Shown here: positions 33,464 through 42,960 of the stretch, piece after piece | How the letters are laid out: each line of letters begins with the position of its first letter | How positions within the stretch are numbered: position 1 is the first letter of the stretch | From: Cylindrotheca closterium | Lineage: Eukaryota; Bacillariophyta; Bacillariophyceae; Bacillariales; Bacillariaceae | DNA: 64,000 bases | Reading direction: 5' to 3' | Assembly (NCBI GenBank): GCA_933822405.4 | Contig: CAKOGP040000779.1 | Location: 510,291-574,290, forward strand | Notes under the pieces: generated by a model | What the model saw: only the letters and a program-made list of their open reading frames with translations | Databases searched by the model: none | What the model was told of the DNA's origin: nothing | Made by a program: the position numbers and the translations under genes

Positions 33464-34195
33464 ATGCGACTCCCAACAGAAAACCAAACCTGCAGTACGA
33501 CCGAAAGCAATGGAAAGCCCTTTTTTGAAGCTAGTAGCCAACCAACATTTTGTAACATTAGCATGGTAGTGTCTTCTCCTTGTTCTTGGCAGCAAGTTCG
33601 CTTTTCCAACGAGGAAAACGATACCCAGAGTACCGCCCTCCAAGAACTCACCTCAGAGATGATCAACGACATGTGGTACAATCGCCAAGAATTCGATGTT
33701 ATAAAACATCAGGTACGGTCCATCGTCTGGCGACAGCAGTTCTTGAATGGTGAAACTCCTTCCTCTTCCTTCCGCAAGAACAACAACCACGACGACACTG
33801 ACAACATTTCAGTGCTACAAAGATACGGTCCACACAGATCAGCGTACAAGAAACTTGTCATTCGATATACTTTACATGCCCAAAATCACAGCATTGACCC
33901 TGACTTTCTTCGAAGTGTATCAACCCAATTTTCGGCAAGGGCCAGGGCATTGGCAGCCAATCAAGGGTTTGAAGACTACTGTGAGGTGTACGACCCACTT
34001 GATTCACTTTTGGGTTCTGCAACCATCCCAAACGATCTTGTTCATGGTGATGACCAGGAGCAGAATGATGCCGATAGGAGTACTTTCATCACAAAAAAGC
34101 GGAACCGCGATGATGATGATGATGATGACCATCCTTATTGTGACGACGAAAGAACCGAAGTCCCCAAGAGAAGGCGACTTCTTTCTAGCACATAG
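33464..34195 (+). CDS. RVxF/WYT family protein 3, function unknown
   Basis: The ATG at 33464 gives 243 aa; an ATG at 33563 is an alternative that begins just before the conserved part. The core reads QQVRFSNEENDTQS, LTSEMINDMWYNRQEFDVIK, a basic helix, a polar insert with Asn/Asp, RYGPHRSAYKKLVIRYTLHA, SARARALAANQGFEDYCEV, an acidic run and a basic tail (PKRRRLLSS). The order of motifs is the same as in the two paralogues on the other side of the VWD array. The phosphatase-docking pattern is weaker here because the basic residue before VxF is Gln. A nuclear location is suggested by the basic clusters. The function is unknown. Confidence 0.78.
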   Translation: MRLPTENQTCSTTESNGKPFFEASSQPTFCNISMVVSSPCSWQQVRFSNEENDTQSTALQELTSEMINDMWYNRQEFDVIKHQVRSIVWRQQFLNGETPSSSFRKNNNHDDTDNISVLQRYGPHRSAYKKLVIRYTLHAQNHSIDPDFLRSVSTQFSARARALAANQGFEDYCEVYDPLDSLLGSATIPNDLVHGDDQEQNDADRSTFITKKRNRDDDDDDDHPYCDDERTEVPKRRRLLSST

Positions 34196-35147
34196 TAAGC
34201 ATTAGGATAGAGTAGAAAGTTCTAGCAATGCCGAACATCTCGCACTACTAACTTTTACTACGCGATACTGCTGACGCACAGCAAAGCAACTGAATCAGTT
34301 TTGTTCATCGGTAGCCAGGAGCATTATTTCACGCGCCATACTACTGTAGAGCGATGCATCCATATTGTGCGGTATAATACTTGTACTTTGTATCTTTTCC
34401 AGCTGCCAGAGGTGACGCATGAATGCAAATTCGTTGTTGCAATCTCCATGTCAAGAAAATGAATCTCCGACTTCTTGATCCCGTTGAGCGACGTATCAGC
34501 AGGGCATCAAATACCGGTATGATATATACATACTCGTACACATAAAAGACTTGATCATGTTCAGTACAAAAATCGTGCTGGAATCATCTTGACATGCCAA
34601 AGTGTTCGCATCTAGTAGGTCCTTCTGGACTAGAATTCTTCTTTTCTCAAAACCCACGTTGAGCGGCGCGTCACATACCTACATCAACTTGACCACCACT
34701 TCCAGTACCAATTATTTTATTATGGTGGAATGAATCATCTGGTGTTCGCATGGGTTCTTCTGTTCAGGAATCCTTATTTTCTCCGATTTGTTAGCCCCAC
34801 TGAGTGACGCGCAAGGGCATCACATGCACGACCACTATCAACGAGATCAACGTACGATTCTTAGCAAGAACCGTAACTACTTTTTTAAATTAAAAACAAA
34901 CAATTCGCTTTCCAGTGTGTTCCCTATCATAATGTTTAGAAACCTGAATGCATTCATCCGCCAGAGTCCAGTGAGAATTTTGAGTGGTGACGCAAAAAGC
35001 TGAAGTTGTAGAGAAACATTGGATTGCGGACTTGGAGCAGAAACGGTGGACTACAGCAGTTCGACAGAAATAGAAATAGCAATTGTATGGAATATTCAAA
35101 TGTATGTTATGTCATATTAATGTAATGTACAAGCAGCTGCAGATAAT
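34196..35147. other. Intergenic region with degenerate repeats
   Basis: No gene is supported. Three diverged units near 34450-34520, 34635-34690 and 34765-34830 share a pyrimidine-rich start, a gttgagcg(a/g)cg or ctgagtgacg word and a following catca-rich stretch. They may be remains of a short dispersed repeat. Confidence 0.5.
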
Positions 35148-35783
35148 CTAGGCTGCTGCTGCGGAATTATCGTTGTGCTTTGGAACATTGTTGAGAAAGC
35201 CGCGGATTTGGGACAGTTGTTTAGAGCATCCTCGATCGATCAATACTAGAAATATTTCCATCAAGTATTCAAAGTAGCTCGTTGCCGTATTCTTGTCCCC
35301 AATCTTCCTTTCAATGACTGCAGAGTTATTGATGACAGCAAATTGAAACAAAATGTTCCTATCCACACCACGAAGTTGAGCTGCCAGTCCATACAAGCGC
35401 TTGGCACGAAGTAGTAGCTCAACAGGAGATGCTTGAGTGTCTGCATAAAGCTGGTAGGCAAGGGCGGAGTTGAATATGAGAATCGCAGAAACCAAGCTGT
35501 TATCTGTGACGGTAGGAGGAAGGCATATGGCGGTACCGTAAATGAAAGTATCAGCAGCTGTTGCTGCGTTGTCATCAGTTTCGGTAAGAAGCATGCATCG
35601 ATCCAAGAAGCCAGGATGAGCACCGTTGTCTGTGGTGGATAGGAGGTGGTTGTCTAGCTCTGGTAGATTCGATTTTTGGAGTCTCAGGGCTTTGGACGAA
35701 GCCTCAATAGCACCTGCGTAGTTTTGCTGTTGGATGAGCTCAACAGTCCTGGTGTTGAGGTCGATGATAGATTGGAAGGACAT
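35148..35783 (-). CDS. TPR-like protein of a diatom-type family, function unknown
   Basis: The first ATG is at 35783 (211 aa). The N-terminus SIIDLNTRTVELIQQQNYAG and IEASSKALRL fits one tetratricopeptide helix pair. Later pieces are DTFIYGTAICLP, NSLVSAILIFNSALAYQL, RAKRLYGLAAQL, ILFQFAVINNSAVI, SYFEYLMEIFLVLIDRG and IRGFLNNV, ending NDNSAAAA. I recall many diatom proteins with this same order (an F-I-Y strand, a FNxALAxxL helix, an A-I/V-x-N-N helix, a GF segment and an Ala-rich end), so this looks like a family member rather than a chance frame. TPR-like repeats normally bind other proteins; no partner can be named. There is no signal peptide and no intron. Confidence 0.7.
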   Translation of the reverse strand: MSFQSIIDLNTRTVELIQQQNYAGAIEASSKALRLQKSNLPELDNHLLSTTDNGAHPGFLDRCMLLTETDDNAATAADTFIYGTAICLPPTVTDNSLVSAILIFNSALAYQLYADTQASPVELLLRAKRLYGLAAQLRGVDRNILFQFAVINNSAVIERKIGDKNTATSYFEYLMEIFLVLIDRGCSKQLSQIRGFLNNVPKHNDNSAAAA

Positions 35784-36338
35784 GATTGTTTTGAAACGGT
35801 TTGGAATTTGTGTGATCAATCCAACTTTCGTTTGTGGGTTCAATTTTCTGATCAGAATCTTTTGATCCCTGATCTCCTCATTTTCTTGATCGGAATCATC
35901 TATGAGGGATATTTTATTTCAACGCTTCGTATTCTTTTTATATATGTTGATGACGCACATATAACACAGAGCGCTGTAGTTTCCATCATTCGACTTTCTA
36001 CTTCTAATTCAGAAAACTGCGCTCCCTTCCCTAAGAAAAATAAAAATGATCCCGCATGCAACATTCCGGCCATCAAATGCTCGCTTCACAATCTTTTGAC
36101 TTTTACCGCTCAATCACTCTGCAGGAAGTTTGACATGTTCAACTAGCTTGGCACTGTAGGAGCTAATTTGCTTCAACGTGTTCAACGAAAATACACAGAG
36201 GAAACAAAAACATGGTACTTTTATACAATCCAGACTACCGGTACACGTACGTAACAGTTTAGCAGTTGTTTGGAGGTAAGCCCTTCCCCATATAACGCAA
36301 AAACAACAAAGAAATGCATGTCTGCGGAGTTTGAACGA
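35784..36338. other. Intergenic region
   Basis: No gene is supported between the TPR-like gene and the end of the Smr-UIM gene. The open frame on the + strand is mostly the reverse side of untranslated sequence. Confidence 0.5.
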
Positions 36339-37373
36339 TTATCGGCAAGGACGATGGTTCCTCACATCTTGTGGCATTTGATCATATATCCTTTCATCCA
36401 TCTCGAAGGATATTATTCCTGTAATGTCAGAATTCTTTTGAGGTACACCATAATTCAGGAAAGCAGCGCTGAAATCCCCCACGGATGCTTCCAACGCCGC
36501 TTTTATTTCTCGGTCAGCACTACTATTGACTTCGAGTTTCGAAAGCGAAAGGGCCTTTTGGAGCAATTCGTCTTCATCGTGTAGTTCTTGTCGCTTTTCC
36601 AGAACGGACATGGAGAGAGCGCGCTGAAGCAAAAGATCCTCTTCCCGTTGCTGTTCCCTGCGTTTTTCTTCCTCCTCCTGTTGGCTTACCAGTAGTGCTT
36701 CCTGGAGTTCTTCTTCTTCATTCTCATTAGGCTCCGGTGTCGCTTCCGCCATGGATAGCGACAGGGCTTTTTTCAATAGTTTGGTTTCCTCTTCTTGTTC
36801 TTGCTCTTGTTCCAAAGCCGACATAGACAAAGCCTTTTTCAAAAGATGTTTTTCTTTTTCTTCTCTACCTAGTGCCCGTTGCGCCTCTATCCGACTTTCT
36901 TCTATTGCTGAATCCGTAGCCGCAACCTCAAACGGCAAGGGTTCCGACTGTACATCAGAAGGAGGAGCCCGCACTCGATCTCGATGCTTGTCCAAGATGG
37001 ATGCATACGATAGACTTGGATTTTGATGGGAAGTAACAACTTTGCTATCCGTTGGTTGTTCTGGTTCGAAAAAGACAATTCCGGAATGGGCATTGACGAT
37101 GAATCCTCCCTTGCCTCTTTGTGGAACATACTCCATCTGACGTTTCTGAAGCAATCCCTCTACTGCCGTTCGAAGGACGGGACCATAAGGACTATGGGCT
37201 CCACTTCCAGTAATAACCAAGACCCAGCAAGTGCGAGTAGGTCTCTTGGATTGACGGCTAACTTCATCCATAAATATCGTCAGCCTTTGAATGGCCTCTA
37301 CTTTGGTAAATCCATGCAGATCAATTTCAGCAATTGGTTGTGGTGGGTTTAGCGAAGTTCTTTGTCGTCTCAT
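36339..37373 (-). CDS. Smr-domain protein with tandem ubiquitin-interacting motifs
   Basis: A single exon of 344 aa. Residues about 14-105 form an Smr (MutS2-related) domain: IAEIDLHGFTKVEAIQRL with the DLHG signature at 18-21, then WVLVITGSGAHSPYGPVLR (55-68, the TGxGxHS loop) and GFIVNAHSGIVFF. Smr domains cleave or bind nucleic acid. The second half is unrelated and made of repeats with the ubiquitin-interacting pattern (acidic, L-x-x-A-L-x-x-S): HLLKKALSMSALE (176-188), KLLKKALSLSMAE (198-210), EELQEALLVSQQE (221-233), LLLQRALSMSVLE (247-259), ELLQKALSLSKLE (269-281), and perhaps REIKAALEAS. The combination suggests that a nucleic-acid-acting Smr domain is brought to ubiquitylated proteins, for example ribosomes; this is inference. 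It is divergent or tandem to no obvious partner. Confidence 0.85.
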   Translation of the reverse strand: MRRQRTSLNPPQPIAEIDLHGFTKVEAIQRLTIFMDEVSRQSKRPTRTCWVLVITGSGAHSPYGPVLRTAVEGLLQKRQMEYVPQRGKGGFIVNAHSGIVFFEPEQPTDSKVVTSHQNPSLSYASILDKHRDRVRAPPSDVQSEPLPFEVAATDSAIEESRIEAQRALGREEKEKHLLKKALSMSALEQEQEQEEETKLLKKALSLSMAEATPEPNENEEEELQEALLVSQQEEEEKRREQQREEDLLLQRALSMSVLEKRQELHDEDELLQKALSLSKLEVNSSADREIKAALEASVGDFSAAFLNYGVPQKNSDITGIISFEMDERIYDQMPQDVRNHRPCR

Positions 37374-38691
37374 GGCAATGGTTTCAATGGGAATGGCTGA
37401 ACAGGTGGCTTATGGATTGTTAGATACATTCAGAACAACACGCACAGGAAGGCTAAGGGTGCAATGTGCAGTAAACAATGATGATAGGTGTAATATACTC
37501 CAGCACGTGCGTGGTTTCAAGCTGTTTGTTTTGAAAACGACTGGCATGGAATGGCAGCCTCGTCAGCAGGCTTGACTCAATGGACCACATTACGTTGCTC
37601 GTACCTCTTAGCGGAAGGTGATGAAGCCATGCTGATTCAGATTTTGATAGGATCATTTGAATTGATTATAACCGATGTATTAAAATAAGAAAATTTATGA
37701 AGTGTTTGATTTCGCATAATTTTTTTTTAATGACGTTTTGGAACCCGTGCATAACATTGGGAATGAATGGAACTCAGATGAATTCTCAGCACGTTTCAAG
37801 GCCCCACGATTAAGATAGATAAATGGCTGACGATTGCAATCGTCTGTCTATCTTGCAGTCACATATAGATGGAGGGAAATTATAAACCAGGATAACTAGA
37901 CTGACTATACTTTCTTGCTATATGACTTCTTAACCAGCTCAGCCAGCGCACCGTGACACAAGAGTTTACTTCTGCCGATTATAATCTTCTGATTTGGCTT
38001 CCCAATTGAGAATGGCCCTTGTGATGTGATACGATGTGACAAATGAGCTTTCGTCTTACACACAGCGCACCAACAATCATTCGTCTGTAAGAAAAAGAAA
38101 TCAATTAAACATAGAATGAGCTGGATAGTTCAATTCATCAAAGGAGAAACACGATGTGATACACAGTCGCTGTCAACGTCAGCGCTCTCGATGCACCAAT
38201 TCCTTGCCAATGCAGTACAAACTTGTCTTCCCTCCTCAGCATAATAATATACCTCTCAGATATGGGTTGGTGATATGGCGGACAAAGTCCGAATGGTCCT
38301 CAACGCGTGTAGTTATTTGCAGCGAACCCACTCGAAACCAATCTCCTTTCGGAGATCAGTACTTGCCTGATTTCGCAACCAGATAATGCAAGGAGTGAAT
38401 CCATTCGGGAGCTATAAATTACAATCATAGAGGGGAGGAGGGAGACTTGCGCTTGCATTGTTCGTGGACGACCAAATCGACTGTTCCAAGAATGCATGAT
38501 TGCATGGAGACGCTGACTGTCGTCAAAAAACAAAGTGAAATTGATAAGTCTTACCTTCTATAGTGTCATTCTCGCCAATTATTTGGTGAGGTAAGGGAGA
38601 GAGGAGTTTCCACGAGCCTTTCCAATGAAGGGGAAGTTTGTTCCTGGATAAGCCCATTCAGTCTTTTGCACGAGCTTGCGCCCAAGCACCT
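37374..38691. other. Intergenic region
   Basis: About 1.3 kb with no supported gene. I see no long open frame with coherent composition, no repeat of note and no RNA gene that I can recognise. Confidence 0.5.
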
Positions 38692-39106
38692 CTAGGTTTC
38701 CATAGCAACAGCTCCTTCTTCTCCCTTCTCTTGCTCTTCATCTGGCATAGCCGCCTTGATCCACAAGACATTGTTGCATCGGATCAAGACTTCCCCCAAA
38801 AAGCCAGCCAATTCCCCTTCAATGAACTCTTTGCATTGCAATAGTTGCAAGTTCATGTAAGCGTCGCTGGAAGCAAGGTTCCCGCGGTACTCCATTCCCC
38901 ACTTCAGCCGAACAACGACTTCTTTGCCGGTCAGATCGCCCAAGAAAGGCTTAGGATTGACAATGAATTGAGACTGTGGAATGAAAAGGAAACATCCAAA
39001 GCATTGAATGTGAGTGGAAAAGGATGAATGAACGAACAAATCGACTGCAAGCGTTCAGCTTCATGGGAAACATGTTGCCTCAAACTGAATGGCTGATGCG
39101 TACCAT
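38692..39106 (-). CDS. SNRPF: Small nuclear ribonucleoprotein SmF, two exons
   Basis: Exon 2 (38973-38692) encodes [40 protein letters not shown], the [20 protein letters not shown]m2 segment and an acidic tail ([11 protein letters not shown]). This matches SmF closely (human and plant SmF have NPKPFL, LKWGMEYKG and [12 protein letters not shown]). In-frame extension upstream reads through an acceptor (ttccacag), so the start must be spliced. The best first exon is an ATG at 39106-39104 directly followed by a GTACGC donor, which gives an intron of 130 bases in phase 0 and the natural start MSQF; the protein is then 94 aa. SmF is part of the heptameric Sm ring on spliceosomal snRNAs. The Sm identification is firm; the one-codon exon is a prediction. 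Confidence 0.88.
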
Positions 39107-39578
39107 TATTGTTGTGGATAAAGATGACCCAAGCTGCAGCAAAGCTTTGTGACGACAAGTGTTGCTGTGATATCCAAACATCCAGCTGCGGTGTGTGGTA
39201 GCGAAGCACGTAGACCAACGGTAGGTAGGCATTGCAGCACGCACACGTTAGGTGGACAGACGGCAATGGGGGACCTAACGAAACATCAAACGGGGGGGAC
39301 TCAACGAAAATGGGGTAATCACAAAGTACAAAGTATGATTGATTGATTCATCCTATGCATTCATCAGCGACCTATGCACGCTGAATTTGTGAGAGAGATA
39401 CGTATCAGTTCCATGAGTCAATACCAAATTCCTCTCCTCCAGCCTCAACAACAGGTCACTAGAAGAATCAAGAAGGCAAGTGGATCATGCTGATTATGAA
39501 TCAATGGTCCTCGTCATAGGAAAAAGGAAACATTTGCTGGAATACATTCTATTATTGGTATGGTCTATGATATATGGT
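39107..39578. other. Intergenic region
   Basis: No gene is supported between the SmF gene and the first member of the small-gene family. Confidence 0.5.
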
Positions 39579-39845
39579 TCACTGGCGCAGCTCTGGGTGA
39601 CTGTTTTCGAAAGGAAACTCGTCGTCACCGCTCACAATTTCGATAGCTTTCTCAAGGATGGTAGATCGGCAGTACTTTTGTGCAGAGGGGGCCGGTAGTA
39701 GTACCGGCGGTAGTAGAGCATTGCTTTCAAGAGCATTCTGAAGGAAAATGGGAGCTCGTAGACGAAAGCTTCTTGGTCTCATGTTGGTAGAGAGTCGCCC
39801 AATTGATGCACTAGTAGTGCTGTCGGTAGAAGTGCTTGAATTCAT
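39579..39845 (-). CDS. Small acidic protein family, member S1 (unknown function)
   Basis: 88 aa from an ATG at 39845. It belongs to a set of four tandem paralogues on this strand in 39.5-43 kb. The shared plan is a Ser/Thr/Asn-rich start (MNSSTSTDSTT), a short hydrophobic/basic segment APIFLQNALES, a Pro/Ala linker of variable length, and a C-terminal helix plus acidic end: STILEKAIEIVSGDDEFPFE followed by NSHPELRQ. The agreement in protein sequence among copies that differ widely in DNA sequence supports real coding. There is no signal peptide, Cys pattern or known motif. A conserved 5' motif lies 38-48 bases upstream of the ATG. Confidence 0.65.
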   Translation of the reverse strand: MNSSTSTDSTTSASIGRLSTNMRPRSFRLRAPIFLQNALESNALLPPVLLPAPSAQKYCRSTILEKAIEIVSGDDEFPFENSHPELRQ

Positions 39846-40651
39846 TATGCGGTTTGTTTGCTTGTTCCGATTCCGGATATGAAAAGATTGTGAGTAGGAA
39901 AGAGGAGCTCAAACGCAAACGCATGCTACGTGGCACTCTGGGGGAGCAGTTGGTGGGAGATGCTCTCAAGCAAAAAGTTCCGGTGGCTCAAGAGAGGAAT
40001 TCACTCTTGAAAAGTGCGACCACCAGTGCTCCTGGCCTTTCTGCATGCAGTATTTACGTTTTTCGATCACTGGGAATACGCAAATGCGAGTGTTTTGCCC
40101 TCACTATTTGGAACGGCGCGAGGGCAGTAAACGTTCTCACCAACAGAACAGAACAAAACAAATAAGAATTTAGCGCGTAATTTGAAATAAGGACCCGGTC
40201 GCGTGAATCTCTTTTTTTTTTTCCTTCCGTAATGCGAAGAAATTGTGAGGAGCGACGTTTCGCTTGATTCTGATCAAATAGAATCCAGTGAGGAAGTGCG
40301 ATGTGAAGGGAAATATGATGACACGATGCGTGCCTTCGAATAATGATGTTGAAGCGCAATTTTTGTGATTGTAGTGGGCTCGATGTCAGCAACAGTAAAC
40401 CAAGTGACCTCGGCCGCCACTGGTGACCAGTACAGCGGTAGCAGTCCACCAGCAACCTCAAGAATTGGTGACATACACTGTAAGATATGCCTTCCTTCAG
40501 CGAGATAAACTGTCCACAAGAACTTTATCGCATGAGTTGGTTCTGCAGATAGTCGCATAGGTTGGTTCCGTAGATGCTAATGAATAGTAGAATGAATGAA
40601 TCAATGAATCAGTATTTTAAGGAGCGAGGCATTAGTTTAATGTACTTTCAA
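39846..40651. other. Spacer between S1 and S2
   Basis: Apart from the S1 leader, no gene is supported. It includes a T run near 40210 and a small tgaatgaat-type repeat near 40590-40610. Confidence 0.5.
39883..39893 (-). promoter_or_regulatory. Conserved 5' motif of S1
   Basis: Reads ctcacaatctt on the coding strand, in the same position as the ctcacaatttc motif of S2 and S3. It may be an initiator-type core promoter or a leader element. Confidence 0.4.
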
Positions 40652-40948
40652 TTATTCGTATGTTCTTTCAGACGTGTTGGCTGGGCGGTAAAGCTCAGGG
40701 TGGCTTGTTTCGAAAACAATGTTGTCACAGCACACAATTTCAAGAGCTTCATGAAGAATGGCAGCTAAGCGCTTCTTTTGCTCGGAAGGAGGATATGCAG
40801 CAGAAGAAGCAGTGTCATCATTGTCTGAAGCATTGCGAAGGAAAATTGGAGATGCCAATGACCGAAGGTTTGTTGAGCTCATGGTAGATGGTAGTCCAAT
40901 TGATGCATTGTCAGTAGTATTGCAGCCTCTGGAAGTGTTTGAGCTCAT
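40652..40948 (-). CDS. Small acidic protein family, member S2 (unknown function)
   Basis: 98 aa from an ATG at 40948. The start is MSSNTSRGCNTTDNASIG, then ASPIFLRNASDND, a linker with TASSAAYPPSEQKKR, and LAAILHEALEIVCCDNIVFE, then TSHPELYR and a longer tail than its relatives. It aligns with S1, S3 and S4 in every block. Between the blocks, length differences fall in the linker only. No family outside this window is known to me. Confidence 0.65.
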   Translation of the reverse strand: MSSNTSRGCNTTDNASIGLPSTMSSTNLRSLASPIFLRNASDNDDTASSAAYPPSEQKKRLAAILHEALEIVCCDNIVFETSHPELYRPANTSERTYE

Positions 40949-41728
40949 GATACTTTCTTATGTTGGGCTTTCTTTGTTGTGCTTGGGAAAGAAATTGTGA
41001 GAGGAAACCTAAAGCCGATACCGGTACACTGACAGCTGGTTGCAAAAAATGTCAAAATCCGCATGGACTGACTCCTGGTCGTAGAGAGTACTGGCGGAGG
41101 GAAGAGAGAAGAGACCCTCTTGAAGGGAGCGGGAAACACATCCCAAGAAGAGAAATCAATAACAAAATACTTTGTGGAAGCCGCGAAATTCAACCAGAAT
41201 ATATTGTTTGCGACGCGCATTTATTAATTACAGTACGAGAGAAGGCGAAAAGCACAAGAGAACCAGGAGGCTCAGGTAGTTCGTTCCGAACACGGACAAA
41301 AATAAGTAGAATTTGGAAAGGGCTCAAAGATGAAAGATACCGACCAGAAGAAAAAGATATTCATATAAAAAAATATCCTCTGTAAAAGGTACTGTGTTGG
41401 TCGTGATCACGGTTGCGAAGGCTCGAAAGCTTGTTGACATTGTTAATGGATCTCGTCAAGTGGCGCTTTTCTGGATTGTGATCAGGATGCTGACGGTATT
41501 ACTTGATGGAGAATGGAAACTTGGATGCTGACGTTTCCACCAATAACATACAACTAAAATAAACTGTATGTGCTGGTTTGAGAGAAATGAATCTTGCAAG
41601 AGAACCACAGTCCATCCTGATGGATTTTTTGCCACAGGTAGGATGGCTGTGGAGCAAGAATAGTGGTAGGAAAGGCATCATTTCATTAATTTAGTCATTA
41701 TCTTATATTATCCGTATGTCTCGTTTGA
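40949..41728. other. Spacer between S2 and S3
   Basis: Apart from the S2 leader motifs, no gene is supported. A 141-codon open frame on the + strand (40960-41385) partly mirrors S2 leader sequence and has no motif. Confidence 0.5.
40991..41001 (-). promoter_or_regulatory. Conserved 5' motif of S2
   Basis: ctcacaatttc on the coding strand, 43-53 bases before the ATG, continuing into tttccc. A second shared word, gctgtcagtgt, lies about 30 bases further upstream (near 41027-41037). Confidence 0.45.
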
Positions 41729-41968
41729 TCACAACTTAGGGTGCTCGCTTGTATCGAAAAGAAAGTCTTCAGTGCTCACAAGTTCAAGAGCTTCGTCAAG
41801 AATGGCAGATAGGCGGATCTTTTGCTCGAAAGCATCACTGTCTAGATCATTGCGAAAGAAAATTGAAGATCCCGCCAGTCGCCGGGTTTTTACGCTCATA
41901 GCAGTAGATAGCAGCCCAATTGTAGCATTGTGCGAAGTATTACAGTCTCTGGAAGTGCTTGGGTTCAT
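41729..41968 (-). CDS. Small acidic protein family, member S3 (unknown function)
   Basis: 79 aa, taking the ATG at 41968 because it matches the starts of the other members (MNPSTSRDCNTSHNATIG); the open frame extends further upstream, but that part corresponds to the leader of the relatives. It continues GSSIFFRNDLDSDAFEQKIR and LSAILDEALELVSTEDFLFD, ending TSEHPKL. It is the shortest copy because the linker is almost absent. Confidence 0.65.
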   Translation of the reverse strand: MNPSTSRDCNTSHNATIGLLSTAMSVKTRRLAGSSIFFRNDLDSDAFEQKIRLSAILDEALELVSTEDFLFDTSEHPKL

Positions 41969-42714
41969 GACTTCCAATGTTGGGGTTTTATTTTGAATGG
42001 GAAAGAAATTGTGAGTAGAATCTTTGATTGCATGTGCACTGACTTGAGTTTTGGGGACATGGGAGAAGTTTTGCGGAGGGAACACGAAACACACATATAT
42101 AAAAATATTGTAACTGTTGGAACGGGTATAATAATTAGCCTTGCAGGCGAAGTGGTTCGATTCCGAAACATCGAATTTTGTTAGAAGCACGATTCGGTAC
42201 TGGTACCACTTTGTGCTCACTTTGACGCGACTATGCCGTTATAGACTCAAAGAATGAATGATACCATCTTATTTGCCATTTCTACTAAGGATGGGCTTCC
42301 ATTCTTCCATTCCTCCATTCTTCCGCTTTTCAGTTTTATTCGTTTTTGGCATCAATGGATCACTCACTCACTCGTGGCAAACTGGAACAAGAATCCGTCA
42401 GCGACAGAATTCACCAGGCCATACAATCCCGTCTTTTACTAGTTGAATCATCATCAATCGGCAAGACAACCCCACCAGCAGTCCACAAACTTCTCGATGG
42501 AGAATATAACACAGACACTGCAGGCTCCTTTTCCACAACCTAGATCGACTAGAATTGATCGTTTGAGAAAAATACATAGTCAAAGAGAACCATGTCCGCA
42601 TGGTGAGCTAGATGTCAGGGGTAGAACGAATCAGTAGAGCAATAGCGATGGGAAAGGAATCATTTCACTAGATTAGGTACTAGTATCTTCTATTCTTATT
42701 TTTACTAGGCATGT
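41969..42714. other. Spacer between S3 and S4
   Basis: Holds the S3 leader. A + strand open frame at 42346-42543 (65 codons) starts near a plausible ATG but has no relative in the window, and I do not call it. Confidence 0.45.
42005..42015 (-). promoter_or_regulatory. Conserved 5' motif of S3
   Basis: ctcacaatttc on the coding strand, followed by tttccc, 37-47 bases before the ATG. A cagtgcac word related to the S2 and S4 upstream word lies near 42032. Confidence 0.45.
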
Positions 42715-42960
42715 TCATTGGGACAACTCGGGATATTGGCTCGTTTCGAAAAGAAAATCGTCACTGCTCACAATGTCAATAGCTTCGTCAAGGATGGCAG
42801 ATAGGCGATATTTCTGCTCTGAGGACGGGCATGCGGGCGAAGGATCGTTGTCAAGAGCATTGTGAAGGAAAATTGGAGCTACCAATCGAAGGGTCATCGA
42901 GCTATTGTACGATAGCCGTTCAGCTGTCGCATTGCAGTTTGTGTCAGTGCTGGAGTTCAT
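42715..42960 (-). CDS. Small acidic protein family, member S4 (unknown function)
   Basis: 81 aa, with the ATG chosen at about 42960 by alignment with its relatives (MNSSTDTNCNATAERLS). It continues with TLRLVAPIFLHNALDNDPSP, then SSEQKYRLSAILDEAIDIVS and SDDFLFETSQYPELSQ. It is the closest of the set to S3 in the C-terminal helix. The variable linker contains Pro, Ala and Cys. Confidence 0.66.
   Translation of the reverse strand: MNSSTDTNCNATAERLSYNSSMTLRLVAPIFLHNALDNDPSPACPSSEQKYRLSAILDEAIDIVSSDDFLFETSQYPELSQ

Noticed and set aside
40960..41385. 141-codon + strand frame between S2 and S3
   Set aside because: It overlaps the S2 leader, where the conserved 5' motifs lie, and its product is rich in Lys/Arg/Glu without any motif.
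42145..42165. tRNA gene suggested by a ggttcgattcc word
   Set aside because: The flanking bases do not pair as a T arm and no A box or acceptor stem is found upstream.
42346..42543. 65-codon + strand frame with an ATG between S3 and S4
   Set aside because: No relative elsewhere in the small-gene cluster and no conserved 5' motif; not supported.
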